Assembly: GCA_023442465.1 (NCBI GenBank)
Contig: JAEZZQ010000007.1
Span: 248,001 to 312,000, forward strand
DNA length: 64,000 nucleotides
Direction: 5' to 3'
Source: Bacillota bacterium
GTDB lineage: Bacteria; Bacillota; Clostridia; Lachnospirales; Lachnospiraceae
Shown here: one piece after another, positions 34,786 through 43,986 of the stretch
How the letters are laid out: the number at the start of each line of letters is the position of its first letter
Position numbering within the stretch: position 1 is the first letter of the stretch
The notes under the pieces: model-generated
Told to the model about the DNA's origin: nothing
Seen by the model: only the letters and a program-made list of their open reading frames with translations
The model's database searches: none
Made by a program: the position numbers and the translations under genes

Positions 34786-35988
34786 TTACACGCCCTTGAC
34801 CAGCCTTGCCGTCTCCCGCGCTATTGCCAGCTCTTCGTCCGTAGGCACTACCATCGCAGCCACTCTGGCGCCCTCGTCGGACAAGATCACTTCTTTTCCC
34901 CGAAGCTTATTTTTCTCCTCATCGATATTGGTTCCGAGAAAGCCGATGTATTGTCCGATCAGTTTGCGTACCTCCGCGTTATTTTCCCCCGCTCCCGCAG
35001 TAAAAGCGATGACATCCACGCCGTTCATCGCTGCCGCATAGGCACCGATATACTTTCCTACGCGGTAAGCATAGGTTTCCAGTGCTGTCCGGGCGCTTTC
35101 GTTTCCGTCCGCAGCCGCCTCCGCCAAATCCCTGAAATCGCTGGAAAAACCGTCTGACAATCCAAGAACTCCTGATTTTTTATTGCATATATCGATCACC
35201 TCTTCCGCGGAGATATTTTCCTTTTTACTGATAAAAGTAATGATTGCGGGATCGATATCCCCGCTTCTCGTTCCCATGATCAAGCCTTCCAGAGGCGTCA
35301 TCCCCATGGAAGTATCCACGGACTGTCCGTTCTTGACTGCAGATACGCTGGCACCGTTTCCTAAATGGCAAACGATGATTTTCAAATCTTTCCTGTCTTT
35401 CCCAAGAATTTCTGCCGCTCTTCTGGAAACGAAATCGTGGCTCGTTCCATGAAAGCCATAACGCCTCACCTTATAATTCTCATAGTATTCGTAAGGAAGG
35501 CCGTACATATACGCCTTCTTCGGCATCGTCTGATGAAAAGCGGTATCGAATACGCCTACCATAGGCACATCGGGCATTACCTCTTTGCAGGATCGAATAC
35601 CGATTAAATTAGCCGGATTGTGAAGGGGCGCTAAATCATTGCACTCTTCCACCTGTCTTTGTACTTCTTCGGTAATGATAACGGAAGAAGCGAATTTCTC
35701 CCCTCCATGAACGATACGGTGACCCACAGCATCTATTTCGTCAAGAGAATGGATGACTCCTATCTCTTTATCCGTCAAAGTTTCTATCACCAGCTTTACG
35801 GCTGCCGTGTGATCCTGCATGTCCACCTCTTTTTTCCACTTCTCTCTGTCCGCAGGCTGATGGGTTATGGAACTTGCATCTATTCCAATTCTTTCACAAA
35901 GCCCTTTTGCAAGAACTCTCTCATTTTCGCTGTCAATCAATTGATATTTAAGAGATGAACTTCCACAGTTTATCACCAATATATTCAT
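34786..35988 (-). CDS. ackA: Acetate kinase
   Basis: A 400-residue enzyme that forms ATP and acetate from acetyl phosphate, the last step of acetogenic energy conservation downstream of pyruvate:ferredoxin oxidoreductase, whose gene lies divergently next to it. Motifs: MNILVINCGSSSLKYQL, GHRIVHGGEKFASSV, RYGFHGTSHDFVSRRAAE, HLGNGASVSAV and TAGAGENN. The start at 35988 follows AAGGAGAATAGC. Phosphotransacetylase is not nearby. Confidence 0.97.
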   Translation of the reverse strand: MNILVINCGSSSLKYQLIDSENERVLAKGLCERIGIDASSITHQPADREKWKKEVDMQDHTAAVKLVIETLTDKEIGVIHSLDEIDAVGHRIVHGGEKFASSVIITEEVQRQVEECNDLAPLHNPANLIGIRSCKEVMPDVPMVGVFDTAFHQTMPKKAYMYGLPYEYYENYKVRRYGFHGTSHDFVSRRAAEILGKDRKDLKIIVCHLGNGASVSAVKNGQSVDTSMGMTPLEGLIMGTRSGDIDPAIITFISKKENISAEEVIDICNKKSGVLGLSDGFSSDFRDLAEAAADGNESARTALETYAYRVGKYIGAYAAAMNGVDVIAFTAGAGENNAEVRKLIGQYIGFLGTNIDEEKNKLRGKEVILSDEGARVAAMVVPTDEELAIARETARLVKGV

Positions 35989-36152
35989 GCTATTCTCCTT
36001 ATTCATGCCGGTAATGCAAGTACGTTTCCTGCTCCGTAATTTATGTTAAATATTTTACAATAATATGGGCTTTATTTCTACCCTAATTTGTTTTATAATT
36101 TGTATTATAAAAAGTACAAAAAGTGCAAAAAATCCTATAGTAATAGAAAATT

Positions 36153-36190
36153 TAGTATGATACTATTATAATTATAGTAATCATTACTAT
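36153..36190 (+). promoter_or_regulatory. nifJ promoter region with Fur/PerR-like palindromes
   Basis: A -10 box TATAAT (36167-36172) is flanked by two palindromes. ATAGTAATCATTACTAT (36174-36190) is a perfect 8-1-8 repeat containing the same 15-bp core as the operator upstream of the Fur/PerR gene at 54427. TAGTATGATACTA (36153-36165) is a shorter 6-1-6 version. The -35 is weak. The sites would let the peroxide or metal regulator silence nifJ. The rest of 36007-36328 is AT-rich leader with a good ribosome site (AAAAGGAGGTTTC). Confidence 0.65.
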
Positions 36191-36328
36191 TAAATATTGT
36201 CTATCTCTAAAATTTCCTTGTTTTAAAGCTTTAAATATAAGGATGGGCACTTTCCCGGAAAATAGTTTTTTCCCGAGGATTCTAAATAATAATGGCTACT
36301 TTTTAAACAAACAAAAGGAGGTTTCAAC

Positions 36329-39300
36329 ATGGCACGAACAAAGAAAACAATGGATGGTAACCAAGCTGCTGCACACGTGTCCTATGCTTATAGCGATGTG
36401 GCTGCAATTTACCCAATTACCCCATCTTCCACTATGGCGGAAGTAACAGATGAATGGGCTACCGAAGGAAGAAAAAATATCTTTGGTCAGACTGTCAAAG
36501 TGACGGAAATGCAATCAGAAGCCGGTGCTGCCGGCGCTGTTCACGGTTCCTTAGCTGCCGGTGCACTGACTACTACTTTTACCGCATCTCAGGGCCTTTT
36601 GCTTATGATACCCAACTTATACAAAATTGCCGGCGAGCTTTTACCCGGCGTCTTTAACGTTGCGGCAAGAACCATAGCAACCCATGCACTTTCTATTTTC
36701 GGGGATCACTCCGATATTTATTCCTGTCGCCAGACCGGCGTGGCAATGTTGGCCAGCGGCAGTGTTCAGGAGGTCATGGACCTGACACCCATCGCCCACC
36801 TTACCGCAATCAAGGGAAAGGTTCCTTTCATCAACTTCTTTGACGGCTTCCGTACGTCTCATGAGATGCAGAAAATCGACGTATGGGATTACGAAGAATT
36901 AAAGAGCCTTTTGGATATGGATGCTGTTATGGAATTCAGAAAAAATGCTTTGAATCCTAACCATGCCAGAATGATGGGTTCTGCACAGAATCCGGATATC
37001 TATTTCCAGGCAAGGGAAGCAAGCAATAGCTATTATATCGCGCTGCCCGAGCTGGTAGAGTCTTATATGAAGAAAGTCAATGAAAGAATCGGAACGAACT
37101 ACGGCCTGTTCAATTACTATGGCGCACAGGATGCGACCCATATTATCGTTGCCATGGGTTCCGTATGCGAGACAATTAAAGAGACGATCGATTATTTAAA
37201 TAAGAGCGGCCAGAAGACCGGTCTGGTTGAAGTACATCTTTACCGCCCTTTCAGCGCAAAGCATCTGCTTAGCGTTATTCCCGATTCCGTAGGCCAGATA
37301 ACCGTATTGGATCGTACAAAGGAACCCGGGGCTATAGGCGAGCCTCTTTATTTGGATGTTATCGCTGCTCTGCGCGACACGAAGTTCCACAACGTTCCCG
37401 TTCTCTCCGGAAGATACGGACTTGGCTCCAAGAATACCACGCCCGACCAGATTAACGCAGTATTCAAGAACAATCCGGAAAACGGCAAGAAAGTATTTAC
37501 CATCGGCATCGTTGATGATTTGACTCATTTATCTCTGAATATCGACGAGAAGCTGCATACCGCTCCTAAAGGAACTATCGGATGCAAATTCTGGGGTCTG
37601 GGCGGCGACGGAACTGTCAGCGCCAACAAGAGCTCCATTAAGATTATAGGAAATCATACGAATAAATATGTTCAGGCATATTTCGATTATGACTCCAAGA
37701 AATCGAGAGGTATTACCGTATCCCACTTAAGATTCGGCGATGTGCCTATCCGCTCCACCTATTTGATTAACCGGGCCGATTTCGTTGCCTGCCATAATCC
37801 GACCTATCTCCATAAATACAACATGGTTCAGGATGTAAAGGACGGTGGTACCTTCCTGCTCAACTGCTACTGGAAGGAAAAAGACCTGGAACAGAACATT
37901 CCCGGACAAGTAAAGCGTTATATCGCAGAGCATAACATCAATTTCTATATTATCGACGCTATTGAGATCGGTAAAGAAATAGGCTTGAACGATAAAATAA
38001 GTACAATTTTGCAGGCAGCATTTTTCCGCCTTGCGGATATTATGCCAATCGAAGAGGTTAGGCAGCTCATGAAAGATGCTGCTGAAGTCAGCTACCGCAA
38101 GAAGGGCGACAAGATCGTTCAGATGAACTTTGATGCTATCGACAGAGGTATCGAAGGATTAGTGAAGGTTAACGTCCCCAAAGAATGGCTGGATGCAGAG
38201 TACGAGCCTCTGGATGCAAAGCTGCTTCCTGATCGCGAGGAAGTTATCGATTTCGTAGAACATGTACAGAAAATAGTAAACGCGCAGGAAGGAAATACTC
38301 TTCCGGTATCTACTTTTGCAAAATATGTGGATGGTTCCACTCCTTCCGGCTCTGCCGCTCATGAGAGGAGATATGTGACGACAGAAGTACCGGAATGGAT
38401 ACCGGAAAACTGTATCCAGTGTAACCGCTGTGCTTTCGTCTGTCCTCACGCTGTTATCCGCCCTGCTGCTATGACTGAGGAAGAAATAGCAAATGCTCCC
38501 GAAGGTATGATGTCCATCCCTATGCTCGGTATGCCCGGATATGTGTTCTCCATCAATGTTTCCGAAGTGGATTGTACCGGCTGCGGCTCTTGTGCCGCTG
38601 TATGCCCGGGCAAGCAGGGGCAGAAGGCTCTCGCTATGTGCCCGATCAACGAACACGAACAGAGACAGCAGTATTTCGATTATGCGAAGTCTCTTCCTGT
38701 AAAGACGGAAGCTGTAGAAAAGTTCAAAGAAACTACCGTAAAGGGCAGCCAGTTCAAACGTCCGCTTCTGGAGTTCTCCGGCGCATGTGCGGGCTGTGGT
38801 GAAACCCCTTATGCCAGATTGGTAACTCAGTTGTTCGGAGACAGAATGTATATTGCAAACGCTACCGGATGTTCTTCTATCTGGGGCAACTCTTCTCCTT
38901 CCACTCCGTATACGGTGAACGAACTGGGGCAGGGACCGGCATGGTCTAATTCCCTCTTTGAGGATGCTGCTGAATTTGGCTACGGCATGACTCTCGCTCA
39001 GAAAGCGATTCGCGGACGTCTGAAAGAAGAAATTGAGGCATTAGCGGATAGTGCAGCCGGCGACTTGAAAGATGCCGCTAACGGATGGCTGGATACCTTT
39101 ACCGATGGAGCGTTAAACGGCGCTGCTACCGACAAATTGATTAGCGCTCTGGAAGACAGCGCTTCCTCCGAAGCAAAAGAACTGTTGAAAGAGAAAGATT
39201 TCTTCTCCAAGAAGTCGCAGTGGATCTTCGGCGGAGACGGATGGGCATACGATATCGGTTTCGGCGGTCTCGACCATGTAATTGCAAGCGGTCAGGATAT

Positions 39301-39874
39301 CAATATCATGGTATTCGATACAGAGGTATATTCCAATACAGGCGGTCAGTCCTCAAAGGCTACTCCTACCGGTTCTACTGCTAAGTTCGCTTCAGGCGGT
39401 AAGATAATGAAGAAGAAAGATCTGGCAAGCATCGCTATGAGTTATGGCTATGTATATGTAGCACAGATTGCCATGGGCGCTGACTACAGTCAGACGGTAA
39501 AGGTTATTGCGGAAGCAGAGAAATATGACGGCCCTTCCTTGATCATCGCTTATGCACCTTGTATCAGCCATGGAATCCGTTCCGGAATGGGCAGCTCACA
39601 GCACGAAGAGGCTAAGGCTGTGGAATCAGGCTACTGGCATTTGTTCCGTTACAATCCCGCTCTCAAAGAAGAAGGCAAGAATCCTTTTATTCTGGACAGC
39701 AAAGAGCCTACTCTCGCATACGAAGAGTTCCTTGCGGGAGAAAACAGATATGATGTACTAAGGAGATCAAATCCTGAAAAGGCTGCGGAACTATTCAGCG
39801 CAGCAGCAGAGAATGCGAAAGAACGGTTCGAGTACTTGAGCAGGCTCGTCAAGCTGCACAGCACTGAAGAATAA
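36329..39874 (+). CDS. nifJ: Pyruvate:ferredoxin (flavodoxin) oxidoreductase
   Basis: A 1181-residue homodimeric enzyme converting pyruvate and CoA to acetyl-CoA and CO2 with reduction of ferredoxin, central to anaerobic energy metabolism and rapidly damaged by oxygen. Domains in order: TPP-binding pyrimidine domain (YPITPSSTMAEV), CoA and linker domains, two ferredoxin clusters at about 690-760 (CIQCNRCAFVCPH and CTGCGSCAAVCPG), a third cluster region with CAGCGETPY, and the TPP domain (GGDGWAYDIGFGGLDH). It is followed 103 bp later by rubredoxin. An oxidative-stress type operator covers its promoter. Confidence 0.98.
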   Translation: MARTKKTMDGNQAAAHVSYAYSDVAAIYPITPSSTMAEVTDEWATEGRKNIFGQTVKVTEMQSEAGAAGAVHGSLAAGALTTTFTASQGLLLMIPNLYKIAGELLPGVFNVAARTIATHALSIFGDHSDIYSCRQTGVAMLASGSVQEVMDLTPIAHLTAIKGKVPFINFFDGFRTSHEMQKIDVWDYEELKSLLDMDAVMEFRKNALNPNHARMMGSAQNPDIYFQAREASNSYYIALPELVESYMKKVNERIGTNYGLFNYYGAQDATHIIVAMGSVCETIKETIDYLNKSGQKTGLVEVHLYRPFSAKHLLSVIPDSVGQITVLDRTKEPGAIGEPLYLDVIAALRDTKFHNVPVLSGRYGLGSKNTTPDQINAVFKNNPENGKKVFTIGIVDDLTHLSLNIDEKLHTAPKGTIGCKFWGLGGDGTVSANKSSIKIIGNHTNKYVQAYFDYDSKKSRGITVSHLRFGDVPIRSTYLINRADFVACHNPTYLHKYNMVQDVKDGGTFLLNCYWKEKDLEQNIPGQVKRYIAEHNINFYIIDAIEIGKEIGLNDKISTILQAAFFRLADIMPIEEVRQLMKDAAEVSYRKKGDKIVQMNFDAIDRGIEGLVKVNVPKEWLDAEYEPLDAKLLPDREEVIDFVEHVQKIVNAQEGNTLPVSTFAKYVDGSTPSGSAAHERRYVTTEVPEWIPENCIQCNRCAFVCPHAVIRPAAMTEEEIANAPEGMMSIPMLGMPGYVFSINVSEVDCTGCGSCAAVCPGKQGQKALAMCPINEHEQRQQYFDYAKSLPVKTEAVEKFKETTVKGSQFKRPLLEFSGACAGCGETPYARLVTQLFGDRMYIANATGCSSIWGNSSPSTPYTVNELGQGPAWSNSLFEDAAEFGYGMTLAQKAIRGRLKEEIEALADSAAGDLKDAANGWLDTFTDGALNGAATDKLISALEDSASSEAKELLKEKDFFSKKSQWIFGGDGWAYDIGFGGLDHVIASGQDINIMVFDTEVYSNTGGQSSKATPTGSTAKFASGGKIMKKKDLASIAMSYGYVYVAQIAMGADYSQTVKVIAEAEKYDGPSLIIAYAPCISHGIRSGMGSSQHEEAKAVESGYWHLFRYNPALKEEGKNPFILDSKEPTLAYEEFLAGENRYDVLRRSNPEKAAELFSAAAENAKERFEYLSRLVKLHSTEE

Positions 39875-39977
39875 ATGGCTGAATGGTAATACCGGATAAC
39901 CTTATCATCAATACAGATAGGAAATTCAGAAATATTTCCTATTTATATAAAAATATTAAAGAAAGGATCAATAAACT

Positions 39978-40136
39978 ATGAAAAAGTATGTATGTACTGC
40001 ATGTGGTTACATCTATGACCCTGAAATTGGAGATTCTGACGGAGATATCGCTCCTGGCACAGCTTTTGAAGACCTCCCTGACGACTGGACCTGTCCTCTC
40101 TGCGGTGTTGGAAAAGACTCCTTCGAAGAAGCATAA
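39978..40136 (+). CDS. rub: Rubredoxin
   Basis: A 52-residue electron carrier with one Fe(Cys)4 site: MKKYVCTACGYIYDPEIG supplies CxxC and CPLCGVG supplies the second. GAAAGGATCAATAAACT precedes the ATG. It lies downstream of nifJ and may share its transcript. In anaerobes rubredoxin passes electrons to rubrerythrin and related peroxide and superoxide scavengers, one of which is encoded at 54943. Confidence 0.97.
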   Translation: MKKYVCTACGYIYDPEIGDSDGDIAPGTAFEDLPDDWTCPLCGVGKDSFEEA

Positions 40137-40166
40137 GTAGAAAAAGAGCATAAGAAAAAAGAATGA

Positions 40167-40208
40167 AAACTGCCGGGGACGTGAATCGTCTCCGGCAGTT
40201 TGTTTTAC
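40167..40208 (+). terminator. Terminator after rubredoxin
   Basis: AAACTGCCGGGGACG and CGTCTCCGGCAGTTT form a 15-bp stem with one G-T pair and a 5-base loop, followed by TGTTTT. It ends the nifJ-rubredoxin unit before the convergent proS gene. Confidence 0.9.
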
Positions 40209-40270
40209 ACACGGACAGTCGCCAAATGGACATGCAAGCATACCCGCTTGGCTCGTTGTCTCAGTGAATA

Positions 40271-41701
40271 TTAATAAGCTCTTCCCCAGTAAACCATCTT
40301 CTTTGCGGGTTTTCCGCAATATACGCATGTATCGGACAAGCATTCCTGTTCATAAGGCATACAGCGGCTGGTTACGCTCATATCTTCTTTAATCTTTTCC
40401 TCACATTCCCTTTCTCCGCACCACATCGCTTTCACGAAACCGGATTTTTCAGCGAAGGTCTTTACGAACTCCTCCTTCGTTCTCGCTTCGTAGATGTGAG
40501 ATGCCAAATGTGCTTTTGCTTTGTTGTACATGCTTTCCTGGATATCCTGAAGAATGTCGGCTACCTCTTTCTCCAAATCCGCCAGATTGACCTCAGTCTT
40601 TTCTCCGTTATCGCGGCGGCAGATTACACACTTGCCCGCTTCGATATCCTTAGGCCCGATTTCGATCCGGATGGGAATACCTCTCATTTCCTGCTCGGAG
40701 AACTTCCAGCCGGGGCTCTTGTCGGAATCGTCAACCTTCACACGGAAGTTTCCAAGCTTTCCTTTCAACTCGTAGGCTTTATCCAGCACTCCTTCTTTTT
40801 TCTGCTGAATAGGAACGATCATGACCTGAGTGGGCGCGACCCTGGGAGGCAGTACCAGACCGGAATTGTCCCCATGAACCATGATAAGGGCGCCGATGAT
40901 TCTTGTGGACATTCCCCAAGAGGTCTGATGCACATATTTAAGCGTATTATCCTTATCTGTGAACTGGATACCGAAGGCTTTTGCAAAACCGTCTCCGAAA
41001 TTATGGCTGGTTCCTGATTGAAGCGCTTTACCGTCGTGCATAAGTGCCTCGATGGTATAAGTCGCCTCAGCTCCGGCGAATTTCTCCTTATCGGTCTTGC
41101 GTCCTTTTACTACGGGAATCGCCAGCACCTCCTCGCAGAACTGTGCATACACGTTAAGCATCTGTTCTGTTCTCTCCTGCGCCTCCTGTGCAGTGCTGTG
41201 GGCGGTATGGCCCTCCTGCCATAAGAATTCCCTGGAGCGAAGGAAGGGTCTCGTCTCCTTCTCCCAGCGCACTACGCTGCACCACTGGTTATAAATTCTC
41301 GGCAAATCTCTGTAGGAGTGGATATCTCCTTTATAAAAATCGCAGAAGAGCGTCTCGGAGGTAGGCCTTACGCACATTCTTTCCTGCAGGGGATTAAGCC
41401 CCCCGTGCGTTACCCAAGCTACTTCCGGGGCAAAGCCTTCCACGTGATCCTTTTCCTTTTCCAACAGGCTCTCAGGGATGAACATAGGCATATATACATT
41501 CTCCACTCCCGTCGCCTTGAACATATCATCAAGCTGTCTTTGTATCAATTCCCAAATCGCATAGCCTGCCGGCTTGAAAACCATGCAGCCCTTTACGTTG
41601 GAATAGTCAATCAACTCTGCCTTTTTAACTACATCCGTATACCACTGTGCGAAATCCTCATCCATGGACGTTATCGCTTCTACTAATTTCTTGTCAGCCA
41701 T
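40271..41701 (-). CDS. proS: Prolyl-tRNA synthetase, archaeal/short type
   Basis: A 476-residue class II enzyme charging tRNA-Pro. It has no editing insertion between motifs 2 and 3 and ends in VYWGRAY, both features of the short, archaeal-type ProRS used by some clostridia. Segments such as PTSETLFCDFYKGDIHSYRD, WEKETRPFLRSREFLWQEGH and the zinc-like CVICRR are present. The start is the ATG at 41699-41701, preceded by GAGAGGAGAAAG. The gene is controlled by a T-box leader at 41925-42215. A family-A repeat lies between that leader and the start codon. Confidence 0.95.
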   Translation of the reverse strand: MADKKLVEAITSMDEDFAQWYTDVVKKAELIDYSNVKGCMVFKPAGYAIWELIQRQLDDMFKATGVENVYMPMFIPESLLEKEKDHVEGFAPEVAWVTHGGLNPLQERMCVRPTSETLFCDFYKGDIHSYRDLPRIYNQWCSVVRWEKETRPFLRSREFLWQEGHTAHSTAQEAQERTEQMLNVYAQFCEEVLAIPVVKGRKTDKEKFAGAEATYTIEALMHDGKALQSGTSHNFGDGFAKAFGIQFTDKDNTLKYVHQTSWGMSTRIIGALIMVHGDNSGLVLPPRVAPTQVMIVPIQQKKEGVLDKAYELKGKLGNFRVKVDDSDKSPGWKFSEQEMRGIPIRIEIGPKDIEAGKCVICRRDNGEKTEVNLADLEKEVADILQDIQESMYNKAKAHLASHIYEARTKEEFVKTFAEKSGFVKAMWCGERECEEKIKEDMSVTSRCMPYEQECLSDTCVYCGKPAKKMVYWGRAY

Positions 41702-41755
41702 TTTCTTTCTCCTCTCACTACTATATATTTTATTTCCGAACAAGGAAGGGTGACA

Positions 41756-41930
41756 GAACAAAAGTGTGCCCCGCACACTCTCGCGGCCAAATATTTTGCC
41801 TGCACAGCTTTTGTTCCGCGCGCGTAGCTGCGCATTGTTTGCCCGAAGGGCTTCTGTAATAGGAGCACTTTCCTATTACAGAACAAAAATGTGCTTCGCA
41901 CACTCTCGGAGCACTTTCCTTTTACACAAA
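41756..41930. repeat. Family-A interspersed repeat, locus 3 (in the proS leader)
   Basis: One full unit (GAACAAAAGTGTGC ... GCACAGCTTTTGTTC, then GCGCGCGTAGCTGCGC, then CTGTAATAGGA/TCCTATTACAG) is followed by a second unit with an internal deletion (GAACAAAAATGTGC ... GGAGCACTTTCC). The last hairpin differs from the copies at 47826 by paired changes. It lies between the T-box terminator and the proS start, so it would be part of every full-length proS mRNA. Confidence 0.85.
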
Positions 41931-42215
41931 AAAACGCCTGAGTCTCCTCCCAATAGGGACCGAAAACTCGGCGTTACCACCCTTATTAATGCTTCGCGGC
42001 CTCCGTGCTTTCTATCTCCTTCGTGCCGCATTCTAACTGCATTCCTCTTATCCTACCGTTAACGCCGGTGCTACGCCGTACTTGTCTTCATACAGAGCTC
42101 CAAGGCCGGTTCGGGATACACTCGTAAGAACCTCACACCAAACAGTTCTCTCTCTGATACGTTTGCTTATCCGTACTATTCCTCTTCTTCGCTGCTTATT
42201 ATTCGTTAATAGAGA
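41925..42215 (-). promoter_or_regulatory. T-box leader of proS
   Basis: On the minus strand the T-box sequence AAGGGTGGTAACGCC (near 41970-41985) precedes a terminator made by AACGCC-GAGT and ACTC-GGCGTT with T7. The upstream 200 bases form a Stem-I-like region with a GAACCGGCCTTGGAGCT segment, in which CCG is a possible proline specifier codon. Uncharged tRNA-Pro would bind and favour the antiterminator. The specifier is inferred from similarity of this segment to other T-box specifier loops. Confidence 0.85.
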
Positions 42216-42283
42216 TTTTAGGAGATAAATGGAGATTTGTCAACTGTTTATATAATATTTACATTTGAAGAGACGAAATCAAG

Positions 42284-42414
42284 TTACTGTTCACACAGTA
42301 GCTTAACACTTGCTGTTAAGCTGCGTAAGAACGTGATTCAAGAGATGATTTCTGCTTCGCGTAGCGAATCTGCATGCAGAAATCATGTGTTACTGTGAAC
42401 GGAGTGAACAGTAA
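42284..42414. repeat. Family-B interspersed repeat, copy 2, with terminal inverted repeats
   Basis: The 131-bp element begins TTACTGTTCAC and ends GTGAACAGTAA, a perfect 11-bp terminal inverted repeat. Its reverse complement aligns with 32073-32195. AAATCAA occurs close to both ends (42276-42282 and just right of 42414), a possible target duplication. It lies 5 bp from the stop of the XRE gene and upstream of the proS T-box. Confidence 0.8.
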
Positions 42415-42418
42415 TAAA

Positions 42419-42643
42419 TCAAACATGCTCGTCTTCCTTTGTTCTTTGATATTCAAGAATGTCTCCGGGCTGACAATCCAGAACCTCACATATTGCTTCC
42501 AGCGTCGAAAAGCGAATCGCACTGATTTTTCCTGTTTTTATTTTAGACAGATTCACATTGGAAACTCCCACCTTGTCTGACAACTCATTTAAGGACATCT
42601 TGCGGTCTGCCATTACGCGATCTAATCTTAGTATAATTGCCAT
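42419..42643 (-). CDS. XRE-family regulator of the DUF2975-associated type
   Basis: A 74-residue protein that is almost wholly a Cro/CI-type helix-turn-helix: MAIILRLDRVMADRKMSLNEL, recognition helix SNVNLSKIKTG, then FSTLEAICEVLDCQPGDILEY. Proteins of this size and sequence commonly accompany DUF2975 membrane proteins. It follows two such genes with a 20-bp gap. It probably represses its own operon. The end of the gene lies next to a family-B repeat. Confidence 0.92.
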   Translation of the reverse strand: MAIILRLDRVMADRKMSLNELSDKVGVSNVNLSKIKTGKISAIRFSTLEAICEVLDCQPGDILEYQRTKEDEHV

Positions 42644-42663
42644 CTATTTTTCTCCATATCCGG

Positions 42664-43284
42664 TCATAATGTTTCATCTTCGCTCCGCTGCAGCTTCACA
42701 CCTTTTTTAAAAATATCGCTTAATAGGATAATAAGCAAACCTACAAAAATCCATTCGATCTGCGTCGGATTATTGAAGTATACCTTGTGAAAATTCACAA
42801 GACTTGGAAGTAACTGAATAATTAATTTTCCGAAAAGGCCTACGAGTATGAATATGATACCTATTTTTCTAAAATACACTGGCATATCGGGATGAAAAGG
42901 AGTATAAGAATTGGAGATAGTTCTTAAAATCTTCCTCCCGTAAATCATAATGGCTATGAACGGAAGATCCACTGCAAGAATCCCCACCACGATTACTGTC
43001 ATAATAAAAACATGTTCATCTTGAATGGTATGAATGGACGGCAGATTCTCAAAACTGATTTCTCCATATCCAAGCAACATACTAAATCTATAAGAATAGC
43101 CTGTATTTATCAGCGGGACTGAGCCTGGAAAAATTAAATTTTGAATCATAGAAAACAAGCTTATGATGAGCTTAAAAATAGTGATGCAAAAAAATAAGTA
43201 AAATAGACCATGTACCCAAAACATAGTTTTTTTATTGTAGATTTCTTCCCTCACCATACGGTGTAGCTTTGAAATAGTTGTCAT
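42664..43284 (-). CDS. DUF2975-type membrane protein (second copy)
   Basis: A 206-residue protein with four predicted helices at about residues 25-50, 88-108 (FIMTVIVVGILAVDLPFIAI), 135-155 and 175-195. A paralogue lies immediately upstream. Start at the ATG 43284, with AGAGG and GGAG upstream; a GTG 9 bp earlier is in frame. This copy is the more divergent; the assignment to DUF2975 rests on topology, the paralogue and the XRE partner. Function unknown. Confidence 0.7.
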   Translation of the reverse strand: MTTISKLHRMVREEIYNKKTMFWVHGLFYLFFCITIFKLIISLFSMIQNLIFPGSVPLINTGYSYRFSMLLGYGEISFENLPSIHTIQDEHVFIMTVIVVGILAVDLPFIAIMIYGRKILRTISNSYTPFHPDMPVYFRKIGIIFILVGLFGKLIIQLLPSLVNFHKVYFNNPTQIEWIFVGLLIILLSDIFKKGVKLQRSEDETL

Positions 43285-43295
43285 CTCCAGCACCT

Positions 43296-43838
43296 CTAAA
43301 GTGTTTCATCAAATTGTCTTTGCAATTCCGCTCCATACGCAAACACAACCGAAACAAAGAAAAAAACGAAAGCAAGTATAATAGATACTATATTCAAAGA
43401 TGATTGCATTTGAGCTTCAGGAACGAAAGAACTGTAAAAACCAGCTTTTGAAATTGGTTCAACTATGGAATAAACCAATAACACTTTCGCTATTTTTTTA
43501 AGGTTTTGTGCATTTTCCCGACTAAATGGCATAACGTCTATACCTATTGAATGAAATATGCGATTAGCTATACGCAAAATAGAAAGAACAAATACGCCAG
43601 ACACAATAATTGTAAACATTTCTGCAATAAGTTCTCCTGTTGATTCCACTAATTGCCCCGTTGAAGAGTAGAATCCCAGTCCATGCAATGCCAAAAAGTT
43701 AGTGTTTGGTGCAACCGCATACCATACCAGAACAGTAATAGGGACACATAAACCAATAATAACTGAAATACATAATACTTTTGTAATGAGTGCCATTGTC
43801 CTGCTGCTCTTTTGTATTCTATCCTTTAAGCTGTCCAT
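43296..43838 (-). CDS. DUF2975-type membrane protein (first copy)
   Basis: A 180-residue protein with four transmembrane helices, at about residues 15-40, 65-85, 108-128 and 145-168. The family-like pattern includes IANRIFHSIGIDVMPFSREN followed by LKKIAKVLLVYSIVEP. The start is placed at the ATG 43838 with AAAAGAGGTT upstream. It is first in a three-gene operon with a diverged paralogue and an XRE regulator. The function of the family is not known. Confidence 0.8.
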   Translation of the reverse strand: MDSLKDRIQKSSRTMALITKVLCISVIIGLCVPITVLVWYAVAPNTNFLALHGLGFYSSTGQLVESTGELIAEMFTIIVSGVFVLSILRIANRIFHSIGIDVMPFSRENAQNLKKIAKVLLVYSIVEPISKAGFYSSFVPEAQMQSSLNIVSIILAFVFFFVSVVFAYGAELQRQFDETL

Positions 43839-43986
43839 GCAAATAACCTCTTTTCTTTGATATGATGCTATTATACTGCATATGTATGTACATGTCAACT
43901 TAAATTTAATGTTTATCGTTAAATTATATATGTTATATATTTATTATAAGCATTCATAGACATTAATCACCTTAATAATACTTAAC

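Noticed and set aside
36641..39864. Many long minus-strand open frames opposite nifJ
   Set aside because: They mirror the codon pattern of nifJ, lack ribosome sites and match nothing.
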